DNA from: Cerrena zonata
Lineage: Eukaryota; Basidiomycota; Agaricomycetes; Polyporales; Cerrenaceae
DNA length: 64,000 nucleotides
Assembly: GCA_038087015.1 (NCBI GenBank)
Contig: JASBNA010000059.1
Span: 124,001-188,000, forward strand
Direction of reading: 5' to 3'
Each line of letters begins with the position of its first letter. Position 1 is the stretch's first letter. Under the pieces are notes generated by a model, which saw only the letters and a program-made list of their open reading frames with translations, did not search any database and had not been told where the DNA came from. The position numbers were made by a program, and so were the translations under genes. Shown piece by piece: positions 37,161-49,439 of the stretch.

Positions 37161-39331
37161 GAAGCGACAAGTATTATCGAGTTTATTCATAGGGGTGGTT
37201 GTGTCAAGGAACTATCCGAATTCTTATGTATGTCACGGTTATTGCGGGGATCCATGACTGTGAGGTGTCGCGTTGTATTCTCACATTGTCCATTATATTA
37301 TCTACCATCGTTCAATGCCGTGCCAGTACTTGGAGTACTCTCAGTCACTTTCACTAACAGTACCATGTTAGACAATCGGTTGTTCATGGATGATCCTGTT
37401 AACCATAATATTTTTTACGCTGTTGTTGGACAGGGCCTGGGTTGTAAATATAATATGTATGGACTTTGTGGACCGATAGTGACAAACTTCATGGGATGTG
37501 GAGGTTATGACTGATTGGACTACTACGTAGAACAATACTCATCCTTGTCCTCCACGTTGTAAGCTAGGTAATAGCAGAACACGCAATCCCAAGGCGACGC
37601 CTCGAAACTCACAAAAGAAAAAAAGATTGATTCAAATCCCGGGATACACAACGGCCCATATACGGGCTACTAATTAATCAGGTGTTTGCTGTAGATATTA
37701 CTAGTTAAATCGACAAAGACGGGAGGAGAGAGAGGAGAGAGAGAGAGACCAAGGGGCAAAAATGAATGAAGAGACAAAAGATGACAACACGATCAAATGT
37801 TGAAACAATGAGAGGAATGGATGGGGTGTGGAGAGAGATATTACGAAGAAGTTGAGAGAGACGAGACCTAGGTATGGGCGGGGGACCGAATGGGTGTATA
37901 TACGACAATGGAGAGCTGAGAGTGGGCATAGAGGTGGAGGAGTGAAAGTGAGAGTGAGAGTGAGAGGAGAGAAGGATGTGAGTAGGAAAGGCTAGAAGAA
38001 GAAAAAATACAAACGACGACGGCATGCAAAAAGGTGGGTATAAGCAGCAGTGAAGAAGACTATGACGTCTCAAAAAAAATGTCCACAAGAATAACCCTTC
38101 CCTCCTCATTTCCTCCTCCTTTCATCCGATATACCCTCTCCCCAGGCTATCCCGTTCAGTTCCGTTGTATATATCTAGTTAAAACCTAGGAAATACCTGG
38201 AGGGGCCAAAAATACCACGGAGAGCCTCTGACTACGTTCGTAAAAAAGTCCAGAGCCCGTATGATATAACGAGGGTAATGAGGATAGAGGATAGAGGATA
38301 AAGAGGTACAGAGCCTAAAAAATGAATAAAATGCGTAGGAAGGATGGTGGATAAGTGTAATCAACGCGTTAAGCGTGAATGCACGGATATCAATGAGATG
38401 AGACTTGGGGTAGATGTGAGGTGACGACGACGACGGGAGTGCGGGCGACAGAAAGACGACGATGGTGACAACAGAGAATTGCGACGGGAGGTTACACGTG
38501 AACCGACGACGAGCGATTTGAATTTGGACCAGTGTAGGCGACGGGTAGAGGGGGAGTTAGAGAGAACGCAAAGGGAAGAATGTCGGATTTCGCGCGTGAG
38601 TGGACAAGAATGCAGATGCCGTCCGGGACGATGTGCCACGAGGGTTGTGAACCGAGTTTGACGAACGAAACGGCAAAGCGAAAAGAAGTCATGTCAGGAC
38701 CGATCTGGTCCACAAAGTCTTCATATACACGTTCTGTCCTCTCTCCCCCTTCTGTCCTGTCCTTTCTTATATCCCTGTCTTGTAACGTTCCCCCGCAGTC
38801 CGATACGAATTTGCCGCAACACAGTAGGCGCGTTGTAAGCGATGTTTTGCTTGTTTGAACTTTTGACGCTTTGGTGTGAACTTGATCTTGAGCTGTCAGA
38901 TAAACGAACGGGCAGGGGCGGCGTCCTCCAGATCGGAGCGAGGAAACACAAGGAACGAGACAAGGACGACAACAAACAACAACCATCGAAGGCCAAAAAA
39001 ACCAGATGTAAATGGGTAAAATGGATATTAATCATCCGCTAAATGTAAGCAATGTAAGCCAAAAACAAAACACAAAAAAGAAAGACCAGAAATGAAGAAC
39101 AAGTAGTAGCCCTTCCTTCCCTCCCAAAACGATGACAATGATGATGATGATACGCTAAAAACAAGGGACGTGGAGGCATGACGGAGCAGGTCGTTTCAGA
39201 CGTAGACGAGAAGCGGACGTTAGGAAATCAAACACAGGGATCCTCCCACCCTTCTCTCTCTCGGGATACCAGGAGAGAGAAAATAGTAAAATGTAGGGGT
39301 GGAGAAGATGGAAGGAGGGGGGACGAAAGAT
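37161..39331. other. Long intergenic region between convergent genes
   Basis: About 2.2 kb between the stop codons of the F-box gene and the kinase gene. Contains a GA-rich tract at about 37718-37760 and other purine-rich stretches. Open frames are low-complexity with no recognised domain. Part of it is likely the kinase 3' UTR. Confidence 0.5.
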
Positions 39332-41454
39332 CTAAAAGCGACCGCCCTTTTCGTTGTGGATTTCCATCATGCGAACGTCGCCGTCGGTGTCATCATAATG
39401 GTGGGGGGTAACTTGGTCTATCGATGGTTTCTGATTATACGCGAGCCCGTTTGTGCTGTCGTTAGGTCCGAGGTCGTTAGAGATCGTCGCTGGTGTCACC
39501 GGCCGTGAGGTAGATGAGGTCGCTGTCATCGTCGTCATGATCTGTTGGTTGGTGTGGGGGAAGTACGATCGCCGCTGCATCTTTTTGAAGTCGTAAGGAG
39601 TGAATCTACGAAATAAGAAATAAATGAGAAGGATTTTAGGGGCGGTAAGGAGAAAGTAGACATACTGCTCCTCCATCTGTCGCATCTCAGCACTGAGGTT
39701 GCTGATATCTTGAACCTTCCGCTGTCGTGCCTTCAAAGGGTTGTCTTCCAACAACAGTTCCTCGAGCTCGTGCGAGGCATCAAAGTTTGCCTTTTTGGAC
39801 TGCAGTTCAGAAGGGCAAGATCAGCACAAGACATATCGGTAAAGGGAATGTGAGATAAGATCAATCAAATCAAACAGGTCGCGTCAATCACTTGTTTCAC
39901 AACTCGGAGGGAAAGTGGAGGAGGAAAGTGAAAGGCCGTGAAAGGGAATGGTGACAGGTTGACAAGGCAGGTGTACAACCAGTTCCTGTATGTGAAATAC
40001 CGAGGAATGTATGTATGTGTACTCACGTCTGGCACAAAAGGCGGTGGAAGTTCCTTCCTGTCCAGTGCATCCCAGTCAATAGATTGGAACCATGGATGCC
40101 GTTGGATTTCCTCGAAACCTTCACTAGGCTTGCACCCGAGTCGTTTCGTTGTATCACGTTCCAGGAACTAGAGGATTAGAGTAGATTAGCGAATGACGGA
40201 ATATGAGCACGCGGTCTGACATTCGGAGGAATAAAAAATAGAATCAGTCTAAGGGAACACCGGAAAGACAGGAACCCTTGATGGACGTCCGGTACGTGAC
40301 GCCGGACAGACGACATTGAAGGACACCGAGCCTTGCACCGGTATAAGGAAGCGCCCGATATCAGCCCACACATCAGAGGTAGTTGTAGGTGGGTTGCGAC
40401 AGGCACCGAATGGGAAAGGCGATGGTAGGGAACAGTGTGGGAGGAGACAATGGGAGGGAAAAACTTACGCCTTTCAAAGCCTGGATACCCGCTTTCGAAC
40501 ATTTCGAGTTTGCATCCTCGGGGAATCTCAATGCGTCCTTACAGATACTATGAGTGAGATCGCTATTTGTCTTTCCTCTGAATGGCCTTCGTCCAAAGAT
40601 GAGCTCATAAGCACACACGCCGAGGGACCACCAATCAATGGTGTAGGTATAACCGCGCTTGGCGAGAATTTCGGGAGCCATGTATGCCATGGAGCCTGCG
40701 ACACCAGTGAGTAATCGCCTTTCGGTGTAGTGAACGGCAATATTGAAATCAGTGATGTGGGCGTGACCGCGCTCGTCAAGGAGAATGTTGTCCGGCTTCA
40801 AGTCGCGATGGATGATACGCTTCTCGTGTAGGAAACCGAGTGCGGAAGAGAGTTCGGCCATGTAGAATCGAACGGTGTCTTCGCCCATGGAACCCATTCT
40901 CTCCAGGTGGACTAGAAGGAAGATGTCAGATATTATGTCATAAGAATGGAAAAAGAAGACGGACATCTGAGATCACCACCGAGCATGAGGTCAAGGACGA
41001 AGAAGCAATTTTCATCGTCCTGGAAGGCATAACGCATGTTGACAACAAAGGGATGATCAATCTGGGGGGTAATAATGAGCAAGTGTTTGAGTGATGTTAG
41101 AGCGGAAGGCGGACCTCTTCGAGTAGCCGACGCTCCTGGATGATATTTGCTACGGCCTTCATCTTGACACATTTTGCCTTGTTGATGTATTTCAAGGCGT
41201 AGAGTTCACGGCCCTGTTTGTGTTGGACGACCCTGACCTGGGAGGTGAGTTAGCGGCGTGGATCGAGCGGGGAAGAGGCAGCTTGGGACGGACCTTTCCA
41301 AAGGCGCCTTTGCCTACACATCTCAAGAGAACAAAGTGAAACAAATTAACATCCCCATCGAAGTCTATGGGCTGTAAAGAAATGATATTTAGTATCTGTG
41401 AGGGCAAAACATGGGGGCAAGGCGGACCTGGGGACGACAGCATACGGCGCCCAT
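39332..41454 (-). CDS. AGC-family serine/threonine kinase, STK32/YANK type
   Basis: The start is ATG 41454-41452. The N-terminus MGAVCCRPQ fits an N-myristoylation and palmitoylation signal (Gly2, Cys5, Cys6), so membrane attachment is likely. Kinase motifs in order: glycine loop GKGAFGKV, catalytic lysine in YALKYINK, HPFVVNMRYAFQDDENCFFV with LMLGGDLR, IIHRDLKPDNILLDERGHAH, then ITDFNIA in place of DFG, activation segment GVAGSMAYMAPEIL, and WWSLGVCAYELIFGRRPFRG. DFN instead of DFG, together with GHxHITDFN, is typical of vertebrate STK32 (YANK) kinases, so this is a family trait rather than a defect. The C-terminal extension includes EGFEEIQRHPWFQSIDWDAL and a disordered Thr/Ser-rich tail ending GGRF. 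Roughly 500 residues in about seven exons. The cellular role in fungi is poorly known. It shares a 445 bp promoter with guanylate kinase. Confidence 0.88.
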
Positions 41455-41899
41455 GGTAGTACTGGTCGTGAAAGCTCGTTGAACAGGGTGGAGAGGAGAG
41501 AAAGAGAGGATAGATGAGAGAGAAAAGGAGAGAGGGGTGGGGGTCGATGGACAGCGAGGAAGAGTCGCTGCAGACCGATGAGGATGAAGACCAAGACGTG
41601 AGAGGCTCAGGCTCAGGCAGAGGGAAACTAGAGCACTATCACAGGCGCTTCTTTTCCTTCAATCATCGGGACGGTTGTCACACCCCGTCACCATCTTTTG
41701 GCGGGGAAAAGTGACAGATGCGTGACGTTTTGCTTGGTGGGTGTCACGGTGCAGCTTGACTACCCGAATAAAGCCAGAAATATCCCTTTCTTTGTCGGAT
41801 CAATTTTTCGTCCAACAAGGCGCTCTTCTTCCCTCTCAAGTTTCCGTTCTCACCAATTCATCTTCATCCTTCCTCCTTTAGTTAAAAAAACAAACACAG
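41455..41899. promoter_or_regulatory. Bidirectional promoter, kinase (-) and guanylate kinase (+)
   Basis: 445 bp between divergent start codons. Includes the C/T-rich stretch cttcatccttcctcctttag just before the guanylate kinase start. No clear TATA box. Confidence 0.5.
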
Positions 41900-42755
41900 A
41901 TGTCTCCGTTGCCCGACTTTCTGCGCCCCCTCGTCATGTCAGGCCCCTCTGGCGTCGGCAAGAGCACTCTCCTGCAGCGCCTCTTCGCCGACCACCCTGA
42001 CAAGTTTGGCTTTTCCGTCTCCCGTGAGCCTCGACGCCACCTTATCTTATCCATTCTATTCATCCATTCTCCGTTTCAACGTGCCTCACCCCGTATCCCC
42101 ATCCCCACCTCCCCCTTACGTCTTCTCCCTTGTATTCCCAATCCCCCCAATCACGCCCCATCAATAACACACAGACACCACCCGCTCCCCACGTCCGGGC
42201 GAACAAGACGGCAAACACTACTACTTTGTCACCCGCGAAAAATTCCAAGACCTCATCAAGCAAAATGCCTTTATCGAATACGCTGAATTCTCCGGCAACT
42301 TTTACGGCACCTCTTTCATGACCGTACACCAGGTCTCCCAGGGCGGTCGTCGCTGTCTCCTCGACATCGAAGCCCAGGTGCGTGTATCCCCGGTCATCCA
42401 CCTCACTGCACTTCCTATAACAACTCGCGCGTTATGGGAAATGCGTGTCATCTGATTGGCATATCTCCAGGGCGTCCGTCAAATAAAACAAACAGACCTC
42501 AATCCGGTCTACCTCTTCATCTCCCCTCCAACCCTTCACCAGCTCAGACAGCGGCTGCAGGGCCGGGGAACGGAGACCGAGACTTCGCTCGCGAAGCGAT
42601 TGGCTACCGCGCTCAAAGAAATCGACTATGCCAAAGAGGGTGCCCATGAACTCGTCATTGTGAACGATGACCTCGATCGGGCGTATTCTTTGTTTGAAAA
42701 GGTGGCCCTGGGGGAGAAGGTTGAGTGTGATGCGTTACCTCCTCTTGATGATTAG
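41900..42755 (+). CDS. GUK1: Guanylate kinase
   Basis: Phosphorylates GMP to GDP with ATP, an essential step in GTP and GDP-mannose supply. Three exons, 41900-42023, 42175-42377 and 42471-42755, encode 203 residues, the usual length. The P-loop is GPSGVGKST at residues 15-23. The GMP-binding part has [42 protein letters not shown] and CLLDIEAQG. The lid and C-terminal region contain [20 protein letters not shown] and [13 protein letters not shown]. All catalytic motifs are intact. It transcribes away from the STK32-type kinase and converges on the coiled-coil gene. Confidence 0.96.
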
Positions 42756-43165
42756 GGTGGACGAACATCTAGAAATAATGGACAGAATTCTTTGGATATT
42801 TTCCTTTGCACAATAGATCAGTAGAAGCTTGTAGTGAATGTGAATGAGTGTGTATATGCGCATTCTCCGTGGTATATACATGACTGAGGGGTAAGGTTAC
42901 ATGATGGAATTATTAGCTACAACGCCCAGCGTCAGGACAACGGGCTTGAACACGATCAACAAGGGGACAGACCTTTAGATCGCGTCAATTTATACAGAGT
43001 TTTCGGTTTAAAATAGAAAGCAATTGCAAAGATGTCGAGATAGTCTGATCCAAGATGCCTGATGGGGATCCGTCCAACTGGTGATAGGCAGGGTAGAGAA
43101 GATCCCTCCCTTGAGTAAGAGAGATCCTGGAAACTCGGAAAGAAGCAAAGGAAGCCTCGATGCCA
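42756..43165. other. Convergent intergenic region
   Basis: 410 bp between the guanylate kinase and coiled-coil gene stop codons; no gene seen. Confidence 0.5.
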
Positions 43166-44066
43166 TCATACCCTGAATCGCAGGTACGCCATGAGCAGGG
43201 CAGAACAACCGGTCACTGATCAAAAGGACGAGAAAGAAGGAGATTATCAGTATCAGACCCTCGACGCAAAACATTGATATCAAGCAAGGGCAGATCCCCG
43301 GCCACTCACCAAACCCGACCAGATATTGCAGGGTCGTCGCCTTTGAACTCTGGATGTTCGTCCGCAGGTTGGCGATTTCCTGCTCGATCCTCGTATCGAC
43401 TTCCTTGATCTTCAACTCTTGACCACTTGCTTCTTCTCGCATTCTACCCTTTTCGAGGTTCAGGTCTAGACGGACACCAGCTTGCGTTCGGGTAATCTCC
43501 TCGCGGAGTCGTTGTTTGAGCTTCTCGATGTCCGTCATGAGACGGTCGTTCTCGGCTTTGATGAGCGCGAGGTCGTTTTGCTCCATCAGCTGAAGTTCGG
43601 ATTTCAGTTGCGCAAAATCGACTTGGGAGGTATAGTGGTGCTATATCGAACACAAACGAACGGTCAATCCCCCTGAAAGTAAAATTTAAGATCCGGGACA
43701 TACCTTCTCTTGATCAGCTTTCGTGACCATATTACTCGTGATATTCCTTATACTCTCATCAATCACCTCTGCAATAGCAGTCATAATACCCTCCGCCTGA
43801 GCCCGATTCAGACCTTCTCTCTCCAATCTCTGCACGAAATGGTGAGTGTCAAAGTGAAAGTCATACCGCCTCCGGGTAGCAGAGAAAGAACGTTTCTTTA
43901 GCGGATGTGGTCTCTTGAAATTGACATTCATTGAGCGGAGGGGTGGAACTATGAGGTATGGATTTAGCAGTTTTGAGGATGATGCGCTTGGTGGGGAAGT
44001 GTGAAACGGCCGTAGTGAGGAGAACGAGAGCGGAGTTCGGGCTTGGGCACGAAGAGCAGAATGCAT
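43166..44066 (-). CDS. Mitochondrial coiled-coil membrane protein, DUF1640 / MCUR1-CCDC90 / FMP32 type
   Basis: The start is ATG 44066-44064. The first ~60 residues are Arg/Ser-rich without acids (MHSALRAQARTPLSFSSLRP, KKRSFSATRRRYDF), a clear mitochondrial presequence. Then comes the family head DTHHFVQRLEREGLNRAQAE with GIMTAIAEVIDESI, a long coiled coil (SELQLMEQNDLALIKAENDR, LKQRLREEITRTQAGVRLDL, NLEKGRMREEASGQELKIKE, DTRIEQEIANLRTNIQSSKA) and a C-terminal membrane helix after the last intron (TLQYLVG, then VTGCSALLMAYLRFRV, stop 43166-43168). The architecture matches inner-membrane trimeric proteins such as yeast Fmp32 (cytochrome c oxidase assembly) and MCUR1. The specific role is not decided by sequence. 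Divergent from MAK16 (303 bp). Confidence 0.87.
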
Positions 44067-44369
44067 GTCTAGAATAATGAGTGATAAAATAAGAGAAACC
44101 AGATATAGGGAAAGCTAAGTAGGAGATCTGCTTCAAGGAGGAAATGGTAAGAGTCAAACTAGAAAGCACGAAAGCACACAAGCGGTAATGCTCATAGCCC
44201 TAACCCCAAAACAGCTGTTTCACCCCGATCATCCATCAACCAATCAGAGGCCGCGTTCTCCATATTTTCTGCCGTTCTAACCTCTGCACCTTCCACTCCC
44301 TAACCAGCATCCCCCCCTCACCCTATTCTCTGAAAATACTGGTTAAGCTCTCTAGGAAGCTCTGACACT
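44067..44369. promoter_or_regulatory. Bidirectional promoter, DUF1640 protein (-) and MAK16 (+)
   Basis: 303 bp between divergent ATGs. Includes a CCAAT on the plus strand (ccaaccaatcag, about 44238-44249). No TATA box seen. Confidence 0.45.
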
Positions 44370-45781
44370 ATGCAGAGCGACGATGTAATCTGGCAGGTGA
44401 TCAACACCCAGTTTTGTTCCTACAAAGTCAAGTAAGCACAAGCAAAACATTCACTATTTCGTACCAGTTTATCTCACCTTTAATATAATGTAGAACAGCG
44501 ACCCAAAATTTCTGTCGAAATGAATACAATGTGACAGGTTTCTGTAATAGGCAGAGTTGCCCTCTTGCGAACAGTCGATACGCTACCGTAAGGGAACAAG
44601 AGGGTATGTCCTCGACTAGAAGTAGCCCGTTTCATTCTTCTGATATTTCAAACCCGAATATTTAGGTGCCCTATACCTCTTCGTCAAAACGATCGAACGA
44701 GCACATTCTCCGGCACACATGTGGGAGAAAATCAAGCTGTCGAATAATTATTCCAAGGCACTGGAACAGGTTCGTTGCCGTGTACCCCTTACCCTTTTTC
44801 AAGAAGGATTTTATGCTCATTCAAACCCTTAGATCGACAAAGAACTCATCCATTGGCCAAACTTTACGATTCACAAATGCAAACAGCGAGTAACAAAAAT
44901 CACACAGTATCTTATAAAGATGCGTCGGTTGCGCCTACGACAAGAGTACGTTCTTATCCCCTCTTCATTTGTTTCCTCTAAACTCCGCTCTTCAACCTCG
45001 ACTCTGACTCTGACTTTTCCACTAGACCAAAACTCGTAGGTGTCAAGAAAAAACTCGACCGCCGTGAAGCCGTACGGGAACGAAAAGCCCTAAGCGCAGC
45101 CAAACTCGAACGCAGTATCCAAGCCGAACTCATCGAACGTCTCAAGTCAAAAGCCTACGGCGACGCTCCCCTCAACGTGAACGAAGAAGTCTGGCAAGCG
45201 GTGTTGGATCAAGAACGGAAAGGGAAGGATAAACAAAAGTTGGACGCGGATGGGTTGGAGTTGGAGGATGATGAGACGGATGAAGAGTTGGAGGAGGATA
45301 TTAATGAGGAGGATGAGGCGTGGGATGAGGAGGATGGAGAGGAGGGGTGGGGTGATAGGGAGTTTGTGAGTGATGTGAGTGAGAGTGAGGGCGAGGATGG
45401 GTTGAGTGATTTGGAGGATGTTATGGTACGTCTTTTTTTCTGGCCATTTACTTGGTGATACCCATCCTAATTTCTAACCTTTCTGTGTAGTCTGCAGATG
45501 AGTCGGAAGATGATGAAGACTCCGACGAAGCTGATGATGATGAATCCACGACCAAAAAGACAACGCTTGGCAAGCGGAAAGCTGCACCAAAATCCAAAAA
45601 GCCTCCGCGAAAGGGTCCCGAGAAGAAACCGAGACGTATGTGTCTATCTTTTATCAATTTATAACGTTTATTCCCGATTTCTAATTCGTATTTTTTTGCA
45701 GGTGGTGCAAGAGTGGAAGTCGAGTACGAGCAAGAGATGGAGAGTGTGCCTCTTACAAAAGAAATGCTGGCAAGCTGGTAG
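44370..45781 (+). CDS. MAK16: MAK16, ribosome biogenesis protein of the 60S subunit
   Basis: Nucleolar factor in early pre-60S particles, needed for 25S/5.8S rRNA maturation. The start is ATG 44370 ([20 protein letters not shown]). The family N-terminus continues [34 protein letters not shown], then [40 protein letters not shown], and [20 protein letters not shown]. The four conserved cysteines of the N-terminal domain are present. The second half is a long Asp/Glu-rich region followed by a Lys-rich segment ([20 protein letters not shown]), as usual in MAK16. The C-terminal end is [20 protein letters not shown] then EMLASW and stop 45779-45781. About seven exons. All parts look intact. Confidence 0.95.
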
Positions 45782-46083
45782 CAGCACTATGTGTTCCATG
45801 TCGAACTTCCATTTCTTTACGTGCTTGTTTATATCTCATCTGTCTATGTTGCAAATTCCGTTTGAGGAGGAATATGGTTTTGTGCGTGAGGGCTTCGCAC
45901 CCCCGCAGTTGCGTCAATAACGTTCATATTGAGAGGGCTTGAGATCTAATGAATGAGGGTGTGCACGGTATTAAATTTGTGTAACCTTCTTTCGTGCTTC
46001 ATAGGTGGATTAGGGATACGTCCATATAACGTGTTGGCACATCATTTCCAACATCATGTCAAAAAGTAAATAAACTGGCGTAT
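45782..46083. other. Convergent intergenic region
   Basis: 302 bp between the MAK16 and transporter stop codons; only 3' UTR-like sequence seen. Confidence 0.5.
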
Positions 46084-47604
46084 CTATTCTTTCTTGGCAT
46101 CCGCGTGTCTACGAACAGTGTTGGAACCAACCATAGTATACAGCATAGACCCCAAGAAAACCATCGTAGCACCAACACCAAGCTCAGTGTTCCATTCATT
46201 CCCAAACCACCACACACTGAAACACAAACTGATGGCCTTCCGGATGGTAAGGACGAGGTTCGTAGAAACGGACGACACAGACTAACAACAATAATAATAG
46301 TCAACTAGCTGTATTTATTAGAAAGGTCATGTAGGATAAGAAGACGCACCGAGGTGAGTTGGTTCACGCCCGTCGTACATATCAATTGAGACACCAGGTT
46401 CGCTGCTAGTGCGAGATATGGTGTGTACTTTGAGGCGTAGTCTCCTAAGGAATGGGGTGTTAGCGGTGGGCGGTTCGTCGCTGCAGCTAGACTGCCGAAT
46501 CCGAGTTTGATTTGAGGGATGAGCATTAGGAAGAATGGAAGGGACAAGAAATGCTACGTGTAAAGCAATAATTAGATTCGAAATAGGCTGAGTGAACGGA
46601 GACTTACGGTATAGAAGACGCTTTCACGCCAACAGGGTCCGTATTTCTTGAATGTTTTTTCTTGTAGGATACCAAGCGTCCCTGTGAGGAACAATGATAC
46701 CGTGAGCATGGTCACCCCTTGGGTGTATTCTTCTGGGTCATAATCTTCTGGTTGGTGATTCTTGGATTCTGGCCGGGCTAGGGTCGCAAGGATGACTCCT
46801 GTCGTTACCAGAATGACAGAAGCCTATAGATGATACGTATAAATTGCATGAAAGTGAATCTATATCTCAAGTGGACCTACTACTTGTGTGCCGATGTATG
46901 TTTTGTTGAGGAATAAGTATCCGAATAGCATAGATACGGCCAATCCTAGTACAAGAAATGGATTGTAGAACATCACCCTGACAACAAACAATACTAACAC
47001 ACCAGCTGAACGGAATACAATTTGCAGGGTGAGTGGAATATGGAAGGCAAAGGCGGCATTATTGAGCAGAGAACCCGTAATGAGCACGATCACTTGGAGT
47101 ATCCATTGGGTCAATGGTACTTGGCGAGGTTTCAATCCTGGTAAGGGAGGGAGGTATTTATATGGTCTTCTCCAAACAAGGAACGAGGGAAGGTTCACGA
47201 GGGTGACAAAGGCCATTTGGGAGAATGTCAGAGTGGTCCCTGTAGATACACGATTAGCTCGACGGCATGTCCCACAAGTAGAAACAACCAACCCATTCTT
47301 GGGTCTATATTCAAGAGATATTCAAATGCCCAAACGGTTCTGTGGTATCATAAATGAGTGGCTGGTTCGATCGATATGATATATATGCGACTTACGAGCA
47401 ACAACCTCCCAACACCAAACTCAAGATAAACGTCAAGTCAACGGCAGAGACTGCAGCTGCCTTGACTATAGTCCCTCCGTTCTCTTTCCCCTTCCCCTTG
47501 CGATTCTTCTTTTGTGTTGGACTATGGAGAGCTAATTGTGCGAGGGCAGCGTTCACCGTATCCCTGCGGTGCACCATTTCTTGGAAGGGATCTCTACGAG
47601 GCAT
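46084..47604 (-). CDS. YEA4: Nucleotide-sugar transporter, YEA4/SLC35B4-like (UDP-GlcNAc type)
   Basis: Membrane exchanger moving UDP-N-acetylglucosamine (possibly UDP-xylose) into the ER/Golgi lumen; yeast Yea4 supports chitin synthesis. The start is ATG 47604-47602 (MPRRDPFQEMVHRRDTVNAA); a basic cytosolic head (KKNRKGKGKENGG) is followed by about ten membrane segments: VDLTFILSLVLGGCCSNVWA, LVTFSQMAFVTLVNLPSFLV, ILQVIVLITGSLLNNAAFAF, LTLQIVFRSAGLAVSMLFGY, ASVILVTTGVILATLA, VTMLTVSLFLTGTLGILQEK. Near the end are CTTGVNQLTS and VSSVSTNLVLTIRKAISLCF then SVWWFGNEWN, which match the family signature (GVNxLTS, LTIRKAISL). It ends HADAKKE; such a C-terminal KK motif could retain it in the ER. 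Substrate is inferred by family. Divergent from NUP35. Confidence 0.9.
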
Positions 47605-47904
47605 CTAGGAGGAGTGTAACAGGTGCGAGATGTCTACGTGTAGTGTGAATACATGAAAAGACAGTGTGGGTGGAGGTATTGAGGCAAAGGCGAAGAATGA
47701 AAGCCATTTTGTATATGGTAAACGTGGTCTCAACGGTTATGATCACAGGCGAGCGTCACAATTGGCGGCAGGCGCTTCCAAACCGAACGCGTTCAACAAT
47801 TGTCCAACGAGGCGATTTGTTCAAGAACACGACCCTCTTCACCACCTTCGCCTCTCCCGCTTCTTGTACTCACCCATTCCGCCTTGTTTCCTCGGGAAAT
47901 TACA
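47605..47904. promoter_or_regulatory. Bidirectional promoter, nucleotide-sugar transporter (-) and NUP35 (+)
   Basis: 300 bp between divergent start codons with no coding signal. Confidence 0.45.
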
Positions 47905-49439
47905 ATGTACAACTCGACATATTCCAGTCCCACTCAAGATCCTAATGCACGGCCGCAATTTACACATTCACATTCCACCCAATATGGACAACCCTTTACG
48001 GTTGCTGGAATGTCTAATCCAACAAATGTGACGAGTCCTAACTTGCGAGGTGGGACTAGCTCTAGTGGCTCGGGTCTGAACGTAAGCGGTATGGGTGGCT
48101 CCCTAGGTGATAGTCTGGCGCAAAGCAGGAGCCACTACCAGTCTGGATATCTTATGGTCAGTCGATCGAATACTTGGCTTGAATGATACCAACATTGACA
48201 TATGGACAGTCGTCACAACCAAATCCTGTTCGTCCATTCTCTCCCCTCGGTCCCAATTATACGTGAATGGACCGTTTACATCCTTTGTTTATTCCTAGAG
48301 TGCATCTCAGCAACATCAACGACACGATGATGTCCCTATCGTGCAAACCAAGGCAACATTGAACAATATTCTGTCAAGTGCTTCAGCTTCAGACTTTGGA
48401 ATGGGATCCATGTTCGAAACATCGAGGTCAGTTGGTTTCGAGTACATCGTTGCGGTACTCCACATGGAAATAATATATTTCTTAGGGAGAGACAAAGACA
48501 GACACTAGCGGACGAAGACGCGCCACCTACAGCATCTGTAGATGATATTATCAACGAAGTGTACATTGGTACCCCTTCACGACGTAAATCTCAGGTATGC
48601 ATCGTATTCTCATGTCCGTTTCCTTTCCCTTGTAAACTAATCTCTCTCCAAAGGCGCAGTTCGATGCTTCAGCACGTGCATCTTATTTCCGTCCTGCATC
48701 CTCTCAAATGCCTTCCACACCAAAACCGTCAAGTTCGGCATCCAATGTCAACAATCTGCTCTATGTCGTTGTCTTTGGCTACCCGGCAGATAAATATTCT
48801 GTCACTGCCGAGTACTTCAAATCACTAGGAGATAGCACAGGAGCCGAACAGAACAACGAGATTATGAATTGCTTCAGGATCGGATACTCAAATCCCACAG
48901 ACGCCTTGAGGGCAGTCAGGAAAAACGGCGAGATTATCGGGGGACACTGGATGGTTGGTGCAAAATGGGCAGTGCGTGACCTTTTTTTTGAAACTCTTTC
49001 TCTCTTTTATATTGATTCGTCCTCCCTCCCTCAGGACCCTGCTCAAGCCGAAAGCATCCTCGGTGCTCCGCTAGCTCGTCCAAACTTCTCATTATCTGAT
49101 CCCAATAGCCCAGATGTCAACATGCTCTCTTCCTCTCCTCCTGCACTCCCGCCCCCGCCTTCGACTTTCTCGCCCACTCCGGGTTCCTTCTCATCCAATC
49201 ACCTAGCTTTAACACGACATGATATCCCCGGCAGTCCCAGTGTCGGTACGCCCATCCGCTTGGCTCCATCTGCGTCGGCCTATAGGAAGGGTGGTACTCC
49301 AGCTCCTGTTGTTGGAGGCGGTGGACCGAAGCCTGGTGAAGGATTTACCGGGTTCATGGGTACACCTGGGGCTTCTCAACAAGATACTCCGAGTAAAGGT
49401 ATGCTGGGTCAGGTTTCTGATTTAATCTTTGGGTGGTAG
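47905..49439 (+). CDS. NUP35: Nucleoporin NUP35/NUP53 with RRM-type (MPPN) domain
   Basis: Inner-ring nucleoporin that links the pore scaffold to the nuclear membrane. The start is ATG 47905 (MYNSTYSSPTQDPNARPQFT). A Ser/Gly/Asn-rich disordered N-terminus spread over several short exons is followed by linear motifs (DAPPTASVDDIINEVYIGTP). The NUP35-type RRM begins NNLLYVVVFGYPADKYSVTA, continues EYFKSLGD, NEIMNCFRIGYSNPTDALRA and VRKNGEIIGGHWMVGAKWA. The C-terminal third is Pro/Ser-rich and the last residues KGMLGQVSDLIFGW form the amphipathic helix that in Nup53/Nup35 binds membranes. Stop 49437-49439. One splice acceptor (about 48302, tagag) must be used instead of the closer tag to keep frame. 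A full-length gene is likely. Confidence 0.92.

Noticed and set aside
38361..38986. Long overlapping frames on both strands between the F-box and kinase genes
   Set aside because: Low-complexity Arg/Ser content, no domain, and all frames open in a GC-rich purine-biased stretch.
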